Shown: positions 37,575 to 45,393, counted from the first letter of the stretch. The stretch: DNA of 64,000 nt from Candidatus Accumulibacter necessarius (GCA_017302435.1 JAFLDL010000013.1:31823-95822), one strand, 5' to 3'. The notes: generated by a model not told the origin, from the letters alone. Numbers and translations are program-made.

Positions 37575-37649
37575 AATGAACAACATGGTCGTAATTCCGG
37601 CAAACCGGAAGCGTTCTGGACGCGGGTTCGATTCCCGCCACCTCCACCA
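37575..37649 (+). ncRNA. ssrA: tmRNA acceptor piece (permuted, two-piece ssrA), 5' end approximate
   Basis: This stretch carries the 3' tRNA-like half of tmRNA ahead of the coding half. The T arm is GCGGG-TTCGATT-CCCGC (37622-37638). The 3' acceptor strand CACCTCC (37639-37645) is followed by ACCA ending at 37649. The acceptor strand pairs over 7 bp (one G-U) with GGGGGTG at 37654-37660, so the two halves form one tRNA-like domain after processing. The upstream boundary cannot be fixed by eye. Confidence 0.85.
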
Positions 37650-37653
37650 CTGG

Positions 37654-37810
37654 GGGGGTGCACTGGTTTCGACAGGGTGACAGAGGGCGAGCAGGCGACC
37701 CGAAAGGCGACGGACGTAATCCGAGCAAATCCACAAACGCCAACGATGAGCGTTTCGCACTGGCCGCTTAAGGCCTGCTGAGGACGTAGCCGTCCAATAA
37801 ACAGAATGGC
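37654..37810 (+). ncRNA. ssrA: tmRNA coding piece with tag ANDERFALAA (permuted ssrA), 3' end approximate
   Basis: Starts with the 5' acceptor strand GGGGGTG and the conserved GGTTTCGAC. Then comes the resume reading frame GCC AAC GAT GAG CGT TTC GCA CTG GCC GCT TAA (37739-37771), giving tag peptide ANDERFALAA. Only 4 bases (37650-37653) separate it from the CCA end of the acceptor piece. Nothing like a second tRNA half lies downstream before the terminator. This is the circularly permuted arrangement described for some betaproteobacteria. The RNA rescues stalled ribosomes with SmpB. Confidence 0.92.
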
Positions 37811-37813
37811 TAT

Positions 37814-37843
37814 CGGCGGGGGCTTCGGCCCCCGCCGTCATTT
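37814..37843 (+). terminator. Terminator after tmRNA
   Basis: A perfect 10-bp stem CGGCGGGGGC / GCCCCCGCCG with a TTCG loop (37814-37837), followed by a weak T-rich tail (TCATTT). Confidence 0.85.
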
Positions 37844-37903
37844 ATTCATGTGCGGAATGGCCTCGGGCAGCAATCGAACGGATCGGCGGGCCGGGGGGAT
37901 TGC

Positions 37904-38269
37904 TCAGCTATCTTTGACCATTTCATGCGGATTTCGCGGGTGGCTTTCTTCGAAGCCTGTCAGTTGCGATTCAAGTGCGTTGAAACCTGCCGCTGATGCC
38001 TGGTTCAGGCGGGACAGACGCCGCATCAAACGCTGTTGCGCAAAGGCCTGTGACGGGTCTGGCTTGCCCAGGAGATACTCCGAGCCCCGTTTGGTCATGA
38101 TCACCATCGAATTGGAGTTGAGGCTGTAACCAGTGATCGGTGATGTCCGGATGTGTGACGAGGTAGGGAAGCGGGGATTGCTGCCATACACCCGCCCTTC
38201 GATGCACACCAGAGCCTCGCCGTCACGGGTGACCAGATCGAGCATCTTCCAGTTATTCAGAATATTCAT
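37904..38269 (-). CDS. Hypothetical protein, 121 residues
   Basis: Not recognised. Start at ATG 38269 (MNILNNWKMLDLVTRDGEALVCIEGRVYG); a GTG at 38284 could add five residues. The N-terminal half looks like a small beta domain with repeated short strands (TSPITGYSLNSNSMVIMTKRGSEYLLG). The C-terminal half is charged and helical (QQRLMRRLSRLNQASAAGFNALESQLTGF). It converges on the tmRNA terminator. Codon use is like its neighbours. Confidence 0.65.
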   Translation of the reverse strand: MNILNNWKMLDLVTRDGEALVCIEGRVYGSNPRFPTSSHIRTSPITGYSLNSNSMVIMTKRGSEYLLGKPDPSQAFAQQRLMRRLSRLNQASAAGFNALESQLTGFEESHPRNPHEMVKDS

Positions 38270-38284
38270 AGCGCTATCCCACAC

Positions 38285-38814
38285 TGTGCGAGACGTGGAG
38301 AGGCCAAGCTGACCCCGATTCTACGCCATAAACTGACGCCGTGGACTCTTGCGCACGCGCAAGCAACGTCGTCGTACCGTTTACCGCTTTGAGCAATAGA
38401 AAAACAGTCATGATCCTCTACAAGCACTTGCAAACTGTTCCAACGATGAGATCAACCTGCGGACAGACTGCAGGGCCCGCTAACGCAGCGCGCGTGTACT
38501 CAGCGACTCGCTATCGAGTACGGGTTGCTCAGGGGTGTGGATTAGCCCGGCGGCGACAAGCCGGGGATCAACACCAAAAGAGATGCTCCGCGACGATTCA
38601 TTCGCCGGTTTCTTGCCGGGGGCATTCGCCATTTACTTAGTCAAGCATACACGCGTTTTTAAAGCAAAAAATCTGCCAGGTTTTTTCTGCGATCGGTTTC
38701 CGCATTAAACCAGCGACTTTAATTGACCTTGTGCCGGATGGACGGATCACGGTGTAAAGTTTTCCGACACCCCTCGATGGCGCACGGGGAAAGATGGGTG
38801 AGATCACAGGTCAC
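38285..38814. other. Gene-free stretch with several hairpins
   Basis: No convincing coding frame on either strand. It contains many short hairpins: CTTGCG/CGCAAG near 38355; ACTCG-CTAT-CGAGT (38506-38519), alternatively GTACTC/GAGTAC (38497-38521); and a two-tier structure GGTGT...ACACC (38534-38575) enclosing CCCGGC/GCCGGG (38546-38565). The last ~180 bases are AT-richer. No riboswitch or known RNA family was recognised. See findings. Confidence 0.4.
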
Positions 38815-40314
38815 TCAGTCCGGCAATTGCTGCTCACGCTCGTCCGTGCTCAGCCCTTCGATCCGGGCCAACTGTTGTTCAAGGACTGCCGGAGTCGCTT
38901 CGGAGGCATCGTGGCCTTTTGCCAGCCGCCGGCGGACGCGGGCACACAATTCCGCCGGCGTTGCCTGTGGCGCGACGATGAAGAAGGGGACTCCCGCCTG
39001 CGTAGCCAGTGCGCGAAAGGCAGCGCGCCGGGAACGCTCGAGGAAGGCTGCGTCTACGATCACCGACCAGCCAGCGGCGAGCAGTTCTTGTGCCAGTTCG
39101 TGCAGCCGCTGGTAGGTGAGTTCACTGGCCTCCTGGGCATAAATGCCTCCGTTGATCGACGAGTTGCTGTTGCAAGTCGCCGCGATACCGAACAGGCGCC
39201 TGCGTTCAACATCCGAACGCAGGCGCAGCGTTGCCGCCGCCTGATCGCTCAGTAGCAGTTGTCGTGAAGCGCGACTCTTGCCGCAGCCGGCGACACCGTG
39301 GGTGATGATCAGACGCGGCGCCGGCGGTTCGATCAGGCGCTCGGCAAGTGCCAGATAGTCCTGCGCCTGCTCGAGAACGGTATTTGCCTGCCTGGCCCGG
39401 ATTGCTGCCACCTTGGCCCGCACGAGCGCCCGGTAAACCGCATAGAAGCGAAGCACTTGCACTGCATCGTGGTCACCCGTGCGGGCAAGCCATTCGTTCA
39501 GCAGCCAGCAGGCGAGGCCCGGCTGACGCTGATCGAGGAGGTCAACGTAGAGGAAAGCCATCTCGCTGGCGACGTCGATCCAGCGCAGATCTTCGCTGAA
39601 CTCGATGCAGTCGAAGAGCGTCACCCTTCCGTCGATCAACACCAGGTTGCCGAGGTGCAGGTCGCCGTGACACTCGCGTACGCAACCCGCTGCCTTGCGG
39701 GCTGCGAAGCGCGGCGCCAGGCGGTCGAATTCGCTGCGCGTCCATGCGGCCAGCCGCGCCAGGCGTCGCTGCTCTGCGGTGCCGGGCAGCAGCGCTGGCA
39801 GCTCGTCGAAGTTCTCGAGCGCTGGTGCCAGCACTTGCGCGGGTTCGCCGAAACGCGTTGGCAACGCTGCAATGCTCGCGCCGTCGTGAAAAGTGGCGAC
39901 CGTGGCGGCGAGATCCGATACCTGTCGCCACTGTAACTGACCGCGCGCGCACAAATGGTCGAGCCGGCCGGCCTCGGCGAAACGATGCATTCTCACTGCA
40001 AACTCGATTGCGGCGCCGGCGCCGTTGATCTGCGGGTCATGCGGTGGGCCGACGATGGGCACCACCGAGAGATAGAGCTGCGGCGCAAAGCGGCGGTTGA
40101 GACGCAATTCAGCCTCGCAACAGAGCCGCCGCTTTTCGAGCGTGCCGTAGTCGAGAAAAGGCAGGATGACCGGCTTCTTGATCTTGTAGGCAAACTCGCC
40201 CGCCAGCAGCAGCCAGGAGGCGTGCGTCTCGATGAGTTCAACCCGGGCCGCCGGATCGGGATAGCGCCTGGGATCAAGCAGGGCTTCGATAAGTGGCGGC
40301 AGGGCCTGGCGCAT
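38815..40314 (-). CDS. APH-like kinase fused to P-loop ATPase domain
   Basis: 499-residue two-domain protein. The N-terminal ~330 residues resemble aminoglycoside/choline phosphotransferases, with catalytic loop CHGDLHLGNLVLIDG and metal-binding DCIEFSEDLRWIDVASE. The C-terminal ~170 residues form a P-loop nucleotide-kinase-like domain with Walker A HGVAGCGKSRASRQ. Such fusions are widespread but their substrate is unknown, and resistance should not be assumed. It follows the P-type ATPase gene by 3 bases and is probably co-transcribed with it. Confidence 0.85.
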   Translation of the reverse strand: MRQALPPLIEALLDPRRYPDPAARVELIETHASWLLLAGEFAYKIKKPVILPFLDYGTLEKRRLCCEAELRLNRRFAPQLYLSVVPIVGPPHDPQINGAGAAIEFAVRMHRFAEAGRLDHLCARGQLQWRQVSDLAATVATFHDGASIAALPTRFGEPAQVLAPALENFDELPALLPGTAEQRRLARLAAWTRSEFDRLAPRFAARKAAGCVRECHGDLHLGNLVLIDGRVTLFDCIEFSEDLRWIDVASEMAFLYVDLLDQRQPGLACWLLNEWLARTGDHDAVQVLRFYAVYRALVRAKVAAIRARQANTVLEQAQDYLALAERLIEPPAPRLIITHGVAGCGKSRASRQLLLSDQAAATLRLRSDVERRRLFGIAATCNSNSSINGGIYAQEASELTYQRLHELAQELLAAGWSVIVDAAFLERSRRAAFRALATQAGVPFFIVAPQATPAELCARVRRRLAKGHDASEATPAVLEQQLARIEGLSTDEREQQLPD

Positions 40315-40317
40315 CGT

Positions 40318-42996
40318 TCAGTCCTTGGTGGTTCGCCGCAGCAAAGCCTTGCGCAGCTCTTCGAGTGTCCACATCAGCGCTGCGCAGCCGACGGCCAGTA
40401 GCCAGGTTGCGTTGCCGATCGGCGTCGTGCCGAAAAGCCAGTTGCCAGCCGGCGTGTACAGGATAAAGAGAATCACTGCCAGCTCGGCCACGATGCCGAA
40501 CTGCAGGTAGCGATTGCCGGCGAAGCCGTAGCTCAGGGACGAGCGGCGCGGGTGGCGGCAGAGATAGAGATTGACCATCTGCATGACGACAATGGTTGCC
40601 AGACAGGCTGAAGTCGCCTGTAGATAGAGAGGGTCAGTGCGGTCGAAAAGCTGCCCGTACTGCCAGCCGGCGGCATCGAGAACGAAGAAGAAGGCGAGCA
40701 TCGCCGCGGTCGCTTCGAGTACGCCGAGGAACAGGTAGGCACGCGCGAGCATTCCCCACGACAGCAGCCGCTCGCCGCGCGCGCGCGGCGGGTGCTTCAT
40801 GACTCCGGGATCGGGTTTCTCGGCGCCCAGGGCCAGCGCCGGCAGCATGTCGGTGCCGAGGTCGACCGCCAGGATCTGGATGATGGTCAGCGCCAGCGGG
40901 ATGCGGAACAAGACGAAGGCCAGAAAGGGCACCAGCTCGGGAATGTTCGAACTGAGAATGTAGGTCAGGAACTTGCGGATGTTCTCGAACACCGCACGCC
41001 CTTCCTCTATCGCCGCAACGATGCTGGCGAAGTTATCGTCGAGCAGGATGAGGTCGGCTGCTTCCTTCGCCACGTCGGTGCCGCTGATTCCCATGGCAAT
41101 GCCTATGTCGGCGGCTTTCAGCGCTGGTGCGTCATTGACCCCGTCGCCGGTAACAGCGACGATTTCACCCTTGTTCTTGAGCGCCTCGACGATCCGCATC
41201 TTCTGCTCAGCTGCGACACGGGCGAACAGGATCTCGGGCGCATCGAGTGCCAGTTGCAGTTGTGTCGGCGACATCAGGCGCAGTTGCTCGCCGTTGATGA
41301 CCACCGGCGCCTCGCTCATGACCAGGCCGATCTGGCGGGCAATCGCCAGTCCGGTGCGCGGGTGGTCGCCGGTGACCATGATGGTCCGGATGCCGGCTTC
41401 CTTGCAGCGCGCGATCGCCTCCGGTACCTCGGCGCGAGGCGGATCTTCGAGGCCGATCAGCCCGGTGAGAATCATCCCCTGCTCGTCGCCGGGTACGCCT
41501 GCCTCGTCGATGGCCCGATGGGCAAAGGCGAGAACGCGCAGACCACCGCCGGCCATCTCGTCCTGCGCCGCCAGCAGGCGGGTGCGGGCAGCCGGATCGA
41601 GCGGTGCCAGGCCGGCATCGAACTGGATGAAGCGGCAGCCGGCGAGAACCGTCTCGAGGGCACCCTTGCAGTAGAGCATGCGGCCCTGCGGCGTTTCGCA
41701 GATCACTGACATGCGTTTGCGGTCGGTGTCGAACGGAATCTCGTCAACGCGGCTGAAGCCTGCGAGGTCGCCGGCCAGCTCGCGGCCGCTCTCGGCCAGT
41801 GCGATCTCCATCGGATCGCCACGCAGGGTCTGCTGACCCCGCTCATCGACCTCCTTCAGGTTATGGCAAAGCGCGGCATTGACGAACAGCGCACGGTGAT
41901 CGTCTACCACATGCGCCCGCTTCGCCAGATCGGCACGTGGCATGAAGGCGCCGCCGACCCACAGTTGCTGCACCGACATCCGGTTCTGGGTCAAGGTGCC
42001 GGTCTTGTCGCTGCAGATCACCGTTGTCGAACCGAGCGCCTCGACCGCTGGCAGGTGGCGTACCAGCGCGTTACGCCTGGCCATTCGCTGGGTGGCCATG
42101 GCCAGCGACAGGGTAACGGTCGGCAGCAGGCCCTCCGGGACGTTGGCGACAATGATGCCGATGGCGAAGAGCAGATTCTCCCAGGTCGGCAGACCCATCG
42201 CCTGTCCGACCAGGAACAGCAGCACACCCATGCCGGTGGCCAGGCCGGCGACGAGGCGTGACAGGCGGGCAATCTCGCGCTGCAGCGGCGAGCTGGTCTC
42301 GCCGGCGGTTTGCGTGAGGTGGGCGATGCGGCCGAACTCGGTGCGCATGCCGGTTGCGTAGACGACGGCGCGCGCCTGCCCGGAAACGACCGAGGTGCCG
42401 GCAAGAACAATGTTCTTGGCCTGCAGTGGCGACTCCTCGCTGCTCGGCTCGACAGTGCGCGCCTTGGCGAGCGATTCGCCGGTCACCGTCGACAGATTGA
42501 CGCGCAACCCGAAGACTTCGGTCAGCCGGCAGTCGGCCGGTACGAAATCACCCTCTTCGAGCAGCACGATATCGCCCGGTACCAATTGACTGGCGAGAAG
42601 GCCGGCGATCTCGCCGGTACGCAGCGCTTTCACCTTCTGCGGCAGCAACTGGCGCAGTGCGGCCACCGCCCGCTCGGCCTTGTACTCCTGCCAGAACGAG
42701 AAGACGCCGTTGATGAGGATCACGCCGACGATCGCCACCCCCAGGCGGGCCATCCCCTGGCCAGGGTCGAAATACTCGGCGACGAACGACAGGCCGGCGC
42801 CAATCCACAGGATCATGGCGAAGAAATGGGTGAATTCCTGCGCGAAGCGCAACAGCAGGTGTTGTTGCTCAACCTCTTCAAGGAGGTTGGGACCGAATTC
42901 TTCGAGCCGGCGAGTCGCCTCGTCGCTGCTGAGGCCAGCAGCCGATGTTTTCAGGCTGGCCAGCGCCTGTTCGACAGTCAGGGAGTGAATACGCAC
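40318..42996 (-). CDS. P-type cation-transporting ATPase (P2 type)
   Basis: 892-residue ion pump. N-terminal cation-ATPase domain (LTVEQALASLKTSAAGLSSDEATRRLEEFGPN); actuator loop TVTGES; ion-site helix NVPEGLLPTVTLSLAMATQRMA; phosphorylation site CSDKTGTLTQNRMSV; hinge TGDGVNDAPALKAADIGIAMG; and a C-terminal set of membrane helices. The PEGLL motif is seen in both Ca2+ and Na+/K+-type bacterial pumps, so the transported ion cannot be told from sequence alone. Confidence 0.93.
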   Translation of the reverse strand: MRIHSLTVEQALASLKTSAAGLSSDEATRRLEEFGPNLLEEVEQQHLLLRFAQEFTHFFAMILWIGAGLSFVAEYFDPGQGMARLGVAIVGVILINGVFSFWQEYKAERAVAALRQLLPQKVKALRTGEIAGLLASQLVPGDIVLLEEGDFVPADCRLTEVFGLRVNLSTVTGESLAKARTVEPSSEESPLQAKNIVLAGTSVVSGQARAVVYATGMRTEFGRIAHLTQTAGETSSPLQREIARLSRLVAGLATGMGVLLFLVGQAMGLPTWENLLFAIGIIVANVPEGLLPTVTLSLAMATQRMARRNALVRHLPAVEALGSTTVICSDKTGTLTQNRMSVQQLWVGGAFMPRADLAKRAHVVDDHRALFVNAALCHNLKEVDERGQQTLRGDPMEIALAESGRELAGDLAGFSRVDEIPFDTDRKRMSVICETPQGRMLYCKGALETVLAGCRFIQFDAGLAPLDPAARTRLLAAQDEMAGGGLRVLAFAHRAIDEAGVPGDEQGMILTGLIGLEDPPRAEVPEAIARCKEAGIRTIMVTGDHPRTGLAIARQIGLVMSEAPVVINGEQLRLMSPTQLQLALDAPEILFARVAAEQKMRIVEALKNKGEIVAVTGDGVNDAPALKAADIGIAMGISGTDVAKEAADLILLDDNFASIVAAIEEGRAVFENIRKFLTYILSSNIPELVPFLAFVLFRIPLALTIIQILAVDLGTDMLPALALGAEKPDPGVMKHPPRARGERLLSWGMLARAYLFLGVLEATAAMLAFFFVLDAAGWQYGQLFDRTDPLYLQATSACLATIVVMQMVNLYLCRHPRRSSLSYGFAGNRYLQFGIVAELAVILFILYTPAGNWLFGTTPIGNATWLLAVGCAALMWTLEELRKALLRRTTKD

Positions 42997-43330
42997 GCGA
43001 TGAGCATCCTGGTTCCAACTTGCGCCAAGGTCTTCCCTGCGCCGGAAGCCGCTATCGGCCGGCGTTCTCCGTGATGACCTTCAGACGAGAATGGAAACGG
43101 CTTGGCATAGGGCTGTAATCTACACCCTTGGCGGCGACAAAGCATTGGCAGTGGCTCAGCGCGGACCCGGCGGGCCCTTCTTTCGCCAGACGGCGACCAG
43201 GCTGGCAAGTTCTTCGCGCTACCCTCAACACCAATCAAAGCGGACCCACTTTTGCTCCACAAGAATGTTACCCATCTCCCCGGCACAGAATCGTCAAAAC
43301 GATCTTCAATAGGATGACCAGCATCAGATC
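42997..43330. other. Gene-free stretch ahead of the accessory region
   Basis: No supported gene. The first part is the upstream region of the P-type ATPase gene (-). Bases around 43235-43270 (AAAGCGGACCCACTTTTGC) resemble ends of some insertion sequences, but no matching partner end or transposase is present. Confidence 0.4.
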
Positions 43331-43405
43331 ACCTAACGCCGAGCTGGTTGGCGCCGTGCGGCTTTATCGCGCAGGGTCCAGCGAGCGAAGGGAGGGCGGT
43401 TGAGC
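43331..43405 (+). repeat. attC-like recombination site 1 (candidate)
   Basis: Core-like sevenmers ACCTAAC (43331-43337, pattern RYYYAAC) and GTTGAGC (43399-43405, pattern GTTRRRY) flank about 60 bp with partial inverted symmetry (GAGCTGG, GCGCC). It overlaps the 3' end of the osmC-like gene, as attC sites often do. Candidate only: a covariance search is needed. Confidence 0.35.
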
Positions 43406-43885
43406 GCCATCTTGGAGCGCAGTCTGCCGTGGCTCGCAACGAACCTCGGTCTTGACAGAATTGGCGATGAAGCACTCGTCGTGCGCCAAACGATGGAGAT
43501 CTTGAAGCTCGGCGTTCGTCGGCGTCTTTTCTCCCGAAAATCGTGCTTCAGGGCGAAGAGTGACGACCGTCATCATGAGCTTGCCTTCCGCATTTCTGGC
43601 CATCACACCCTCTGCCTCATCATGGTAGTCGTCCACTACGAAGCCATGCTTGACCGCGATGGAGAGAAACCAAAGCATGTGGCAACTGGACAGGGAGGCG
43701 ACGAAGGCTTCCTCGGGATCGACGGCGTCGACTGCCGAATAGGGCAAAGGGACGACATACGGGGACGACGAGCCAGCGATTTCGATACCGCCGTCGAAGC
43801 GGAGAATGTGCTTTCGGCTGTAGCGATTGTCGATGAACTTCTGGCCAGACCGAGACCAGATTATTTCAGCAGTGTAGATGGCCAT
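43364..43885 (-). CDS. OsmC/Ohr-family peroxide-reducing protein
   Basis: Small cytoplasmic thiol peroxidase family. Start at ATG 43885 (MAIYTAEIIWSRSGQKF); the open frame extends far upstream but that part is not OsmC-like. The 173 residues contain both family cysteines, C68 (SLSSCHMLWFL) and C138 (AHDECFIANSVKTEV). The last ~25 residues (after KTEV) are unlike the family and coincide with the attC-like site, suggesting a tail acquired by read-through into it. OsmC-like rather than Ohr is favoured by the sequence, with moderate certainty. Confidence 0.88.
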   Translation of the reverse strand: MAIYTAEIIWSRSGQKFIDNRYSRKHILRFDGGIEIAGSSSPYVVPLPYSAVDAVDPEEAFVASLSSCHMLWFLSIAVKHGFVVDDYHDEAEGVMARNAEGKLMMTVVTLRPEARFSGEKTPTNAELQDLHRLAHDECFIANSVKTEVRCEPRQTALQDGAQPPSLRSLDPAR

Positions 43886-43919
43886 AGTGTTGTGCGCTCC
43901 AACGTAGCGGTGATGGGTG

Positions 43920-43958
43920 GCCGGAGCGCGAAGCGCGGACGGAACCTGCAAGCGCAGC
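43920..43958 (+). repeat. 39-bp imperfect repeat, copy A
   Basis: Begins GCCGGAGCGCGAAGCGCGGA and ends AAGCGCAGC. It matches copy B at 44733-44771 at 32 of 39 positions. It lies between osmC and the toxin-antitoxin promoter. Its internal symmetry (GCG-rich arms) suits a cassette-associated or dispersed palindromic repeat. Confidence 0.7.
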
Positions 43959-44022
43959 TTGCAAGCTGTCCCTCTCGACCGCCATGTCAGCCCGCATTTT
44001 GACGCGTGCAGGTAATCGCAGT

Positions 44023-44055
44023 TTGACGAGACGGCAAAGTGGAACCATAATGGTT
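44023..44055 (+). promoter_or_regulatory. Promoter and operator of the toxin-antitoxin pair
   Basis: TTGACG (44023-44028), 17 bases, CATAAT (44046-44051): a good sigma-70 promoter. A perfect 13-bp palindrome AACCAT-A-ATGGTT (44043-44055) covers the -10, so a bound ribbon-helix-helix antitoxin would block transcription. Confidence 0.85.
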
Positions 44056-44076
44056 TCATTACGGTTGGAGAATGAT

Positions 44077-44322
44077 ATGCCTACCACCCTGACTTTAAAG
44101 AATATCCCGGACGTCGTATACAACCGGTTAAAGCTTTCTGCCGAAGCGCACCGCCGCAGCATGAATAGCGAGGCCATAGTTTGCCTTGAGGCGGCATTGC
44201 TACCGGCCGAGGTGACGCCGGCCGAACGATTGGCTCGTGCTCGGGAACTTAGAGCGGCCTTGCCCAAGGGGCAATTTGAGGAGCGTGACATTGATGAACT
44301 GAAACGCGCGGGGCGGCCATGA
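44077..44322 (+). CDS. Antitoxin, FitA/VapB type (ribbon-helix-helix)
   Basis: 81-residue DNA-binding antitoxin. Start at ATG 44077 (MPTTLTLKNIPDVVYNRLKLSAEAHRRSMNSEAIVCLEAAL), which is the FitA-like Arc fold. The C-terminal part (ERLARARELRAALP...DIDELKRAGRP) is the expected toxin-binding tail. GGAG lies upstream. The stop overlaps the toxin start (ATGA). Likely self-regulates through the palindrome at 44043-44055. Confidence 0.9.
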   Translation: MPTTLTLKNIPDVVYNRLKLSAEAHRRSMNSEAIVCLEAALLPAEVTPAERLARARELRAALPKGQFEERDIDELKRAGRP

Positions 44323-44714
44323 TTGTGGTGGACTCCAACATCGTGGCGTACCTATACCTACCGGGTGAGCGCACCGCTGCTGCTGAGGCGTTGCTAGAGC
44401 AAGACCCGGAATGGGCGGCTCCTGTTCTGTGGCGTAGCGAGTTTCGTAACATTCTGGCTGGATATACGAGGCGGAAAACGCTTGCGTTTGAGCAGGCATG
44501 CAGCCTACAGAAGGAAGCAGAAGACCTTCTCTCTGGGTCGGAGTTTGAAGTTGACTCGCGAGCCGTCCTCGAACTGGTACGTGACAGCGATTGTTCGGCA
44601 TACGACTGTGAATTCGTTGCGTTGGCAATCAAGCTCGACACAAAATTGGTGACAGCAGACAGAAAAGTGTTGGGCGCTTTCCCGAACAGAAGCATGGCAC
44701 TGGCTGCGGGCTAA
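44319..44714 (+). CDS. PIN-domain toxin, VapC/FitB type
   Basis: 131-residue RNase toxin. PIN acidic residues are visible: Asp 5 (MIVVDSNIVAYLYL), Glu 41 (LWRSEFRNILAGY), Asp in SDCSAYDCEFVALA, and Asp in LVTADRKVL. It would cleave RNA when freed from the antitoxin encoded just upstream. The stop TAA falls within an attC-like core sequence. Confidence 0.92.
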   Translation: MIVVDSNIVAYLYLPGERTAAAEALLEQDPEWAAPVLWRSEFRNILAGYTRRKTLAFEQACSLQKEAEDLLSGSEFEVDSRAVLELVRDSDCSAYDCEFVALAIKLDTKLVTADRKVLGAFPNRSMALAAG

Positions 44715-44825
44715 CGCCGCTAGGTAAGCTGCGCCGGAACGCGAAGCGTGGAGGGCACCAAAAGCGCAGCCTTTGGGCCAAATTCCGCTTGTAGAACGCT
44801 TGAACATGGCTGTTGACGTTAGGTT
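44709..44825 (+). repeat. attC-like recombination site 2 (candidate)
   Basis: GGCTAAC (44709-44715, one mismatch to RYYYAAC) starts at the toxin stop codon, and GTTAGGT (44819-44825, exact GTTRRRY) ends the stretch. Inside lie GCTGCGC/GCGCAGC inverted arms and copy B of the 39-bp repeat. 117 bp is within attC size range. Same orientation as site 1. Confidence 0.35.
44733..44771 (+). repeat. 39-bp imperfect repeat, copy B
   Basis: Begins GCCGGAACGCGAAGCGTGGA and ends AAGCGCAGC; 32 of 39 positions agree with copy A at 43920-43958. It lies within the second attC-like site. Confidence 0.7.
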
Positions 44826-44856
44826 TGAGTGACCATGAATGTCGAGCAATGACCCC

Positions 44857-45345
44857 TTAGCGTCGTACTGGAATGAAAATTGGGACATAGGTGCTTGTTG
44901 GCCTGTTGACACCATATGGGGCTGAGGCTTCAGCGCTTGCCTTCGCTTTTGACTGGGCATCCTCAAGCCAGACGAAGTAGAGATCATCGCGCACAGCACC
45001 GTTTATTCGATACTCCTTGCCAGCTTCGACATCCACAGGCAATAGAACAATGGCTTCCCAAGGCCCCGAGCTACCAAACCCAGTGTTGAAACCAGCCTGG
45101 ACGACTATACGGTGCTGGCCGGAGGCAACCTTTACTACGGTGTCTCGTTGATCTGACATAAATCCATGGGTTACAGGCTTGCCATCGACTGAGACGAGGA
45201 CAAATGATCGCCAATTGGCCATCCCATCGGTTCTATCGATTTGGCCGACGATTGTTGCCAATGTGGAGTCAGGGGCAGAATCGAGCGTTACGGTTGATGC
45301 ACATCCGGTGAGGATGCAAGTCAGGCAAAATAATAGTGCGCGCAT
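44857..45345 (-). CDS. Lipoprotein of unknown function
   Basis: 162 residues from ATG 45345: MRALLFCLTCILTGCAST, a lipoprotein signal with lipobox LTGC (Cys 15). The mature part is beta-rich and ends PTSTYVPIFIPVRR. The segment VLVSVDGKPVTHGFMSDQRDTVVKVASGQHRIVVQAGF resembles PEGA-like or carbohydrate-binding beta folds, but I do not assign a family. It is a stand-alone gene in the accessory region. Confidence 0.75.
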   Translation of the reverse strand: MRALLFCLTCILTGCASTVTLDSAPDSTLATIVGQIDRTDGMANWRSFVLVSVDGKPVTHGFMSDQRDTVVKVASGQHRIVVQAGFNTGFGSSGPWEAIVLLPVDVEAGKEYRINGAVRDDLYFVWLEDAQSKAKASAEASAPYGVNRPTSTYVPIFIPVRR

Positions 45346-45393
45346 GTTTACTGAAATCCCAGTTCGGTTGTTGCCTAACTTTGTTATCAGCAG

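Noticed and set aside
37479-37575. Promoter of the tmRNA gene
   Set aside because: TTGGCA, TTGCTC and TATTGA-like hexamers occur but none at 16-18 bp spacing, so no promoter is claimed.
43235-43270. Possible insertion sequence end (AAAGCGGACCCACTTTTGC)
   Set aside because: No matching opposite end, target duplication or transposase found.
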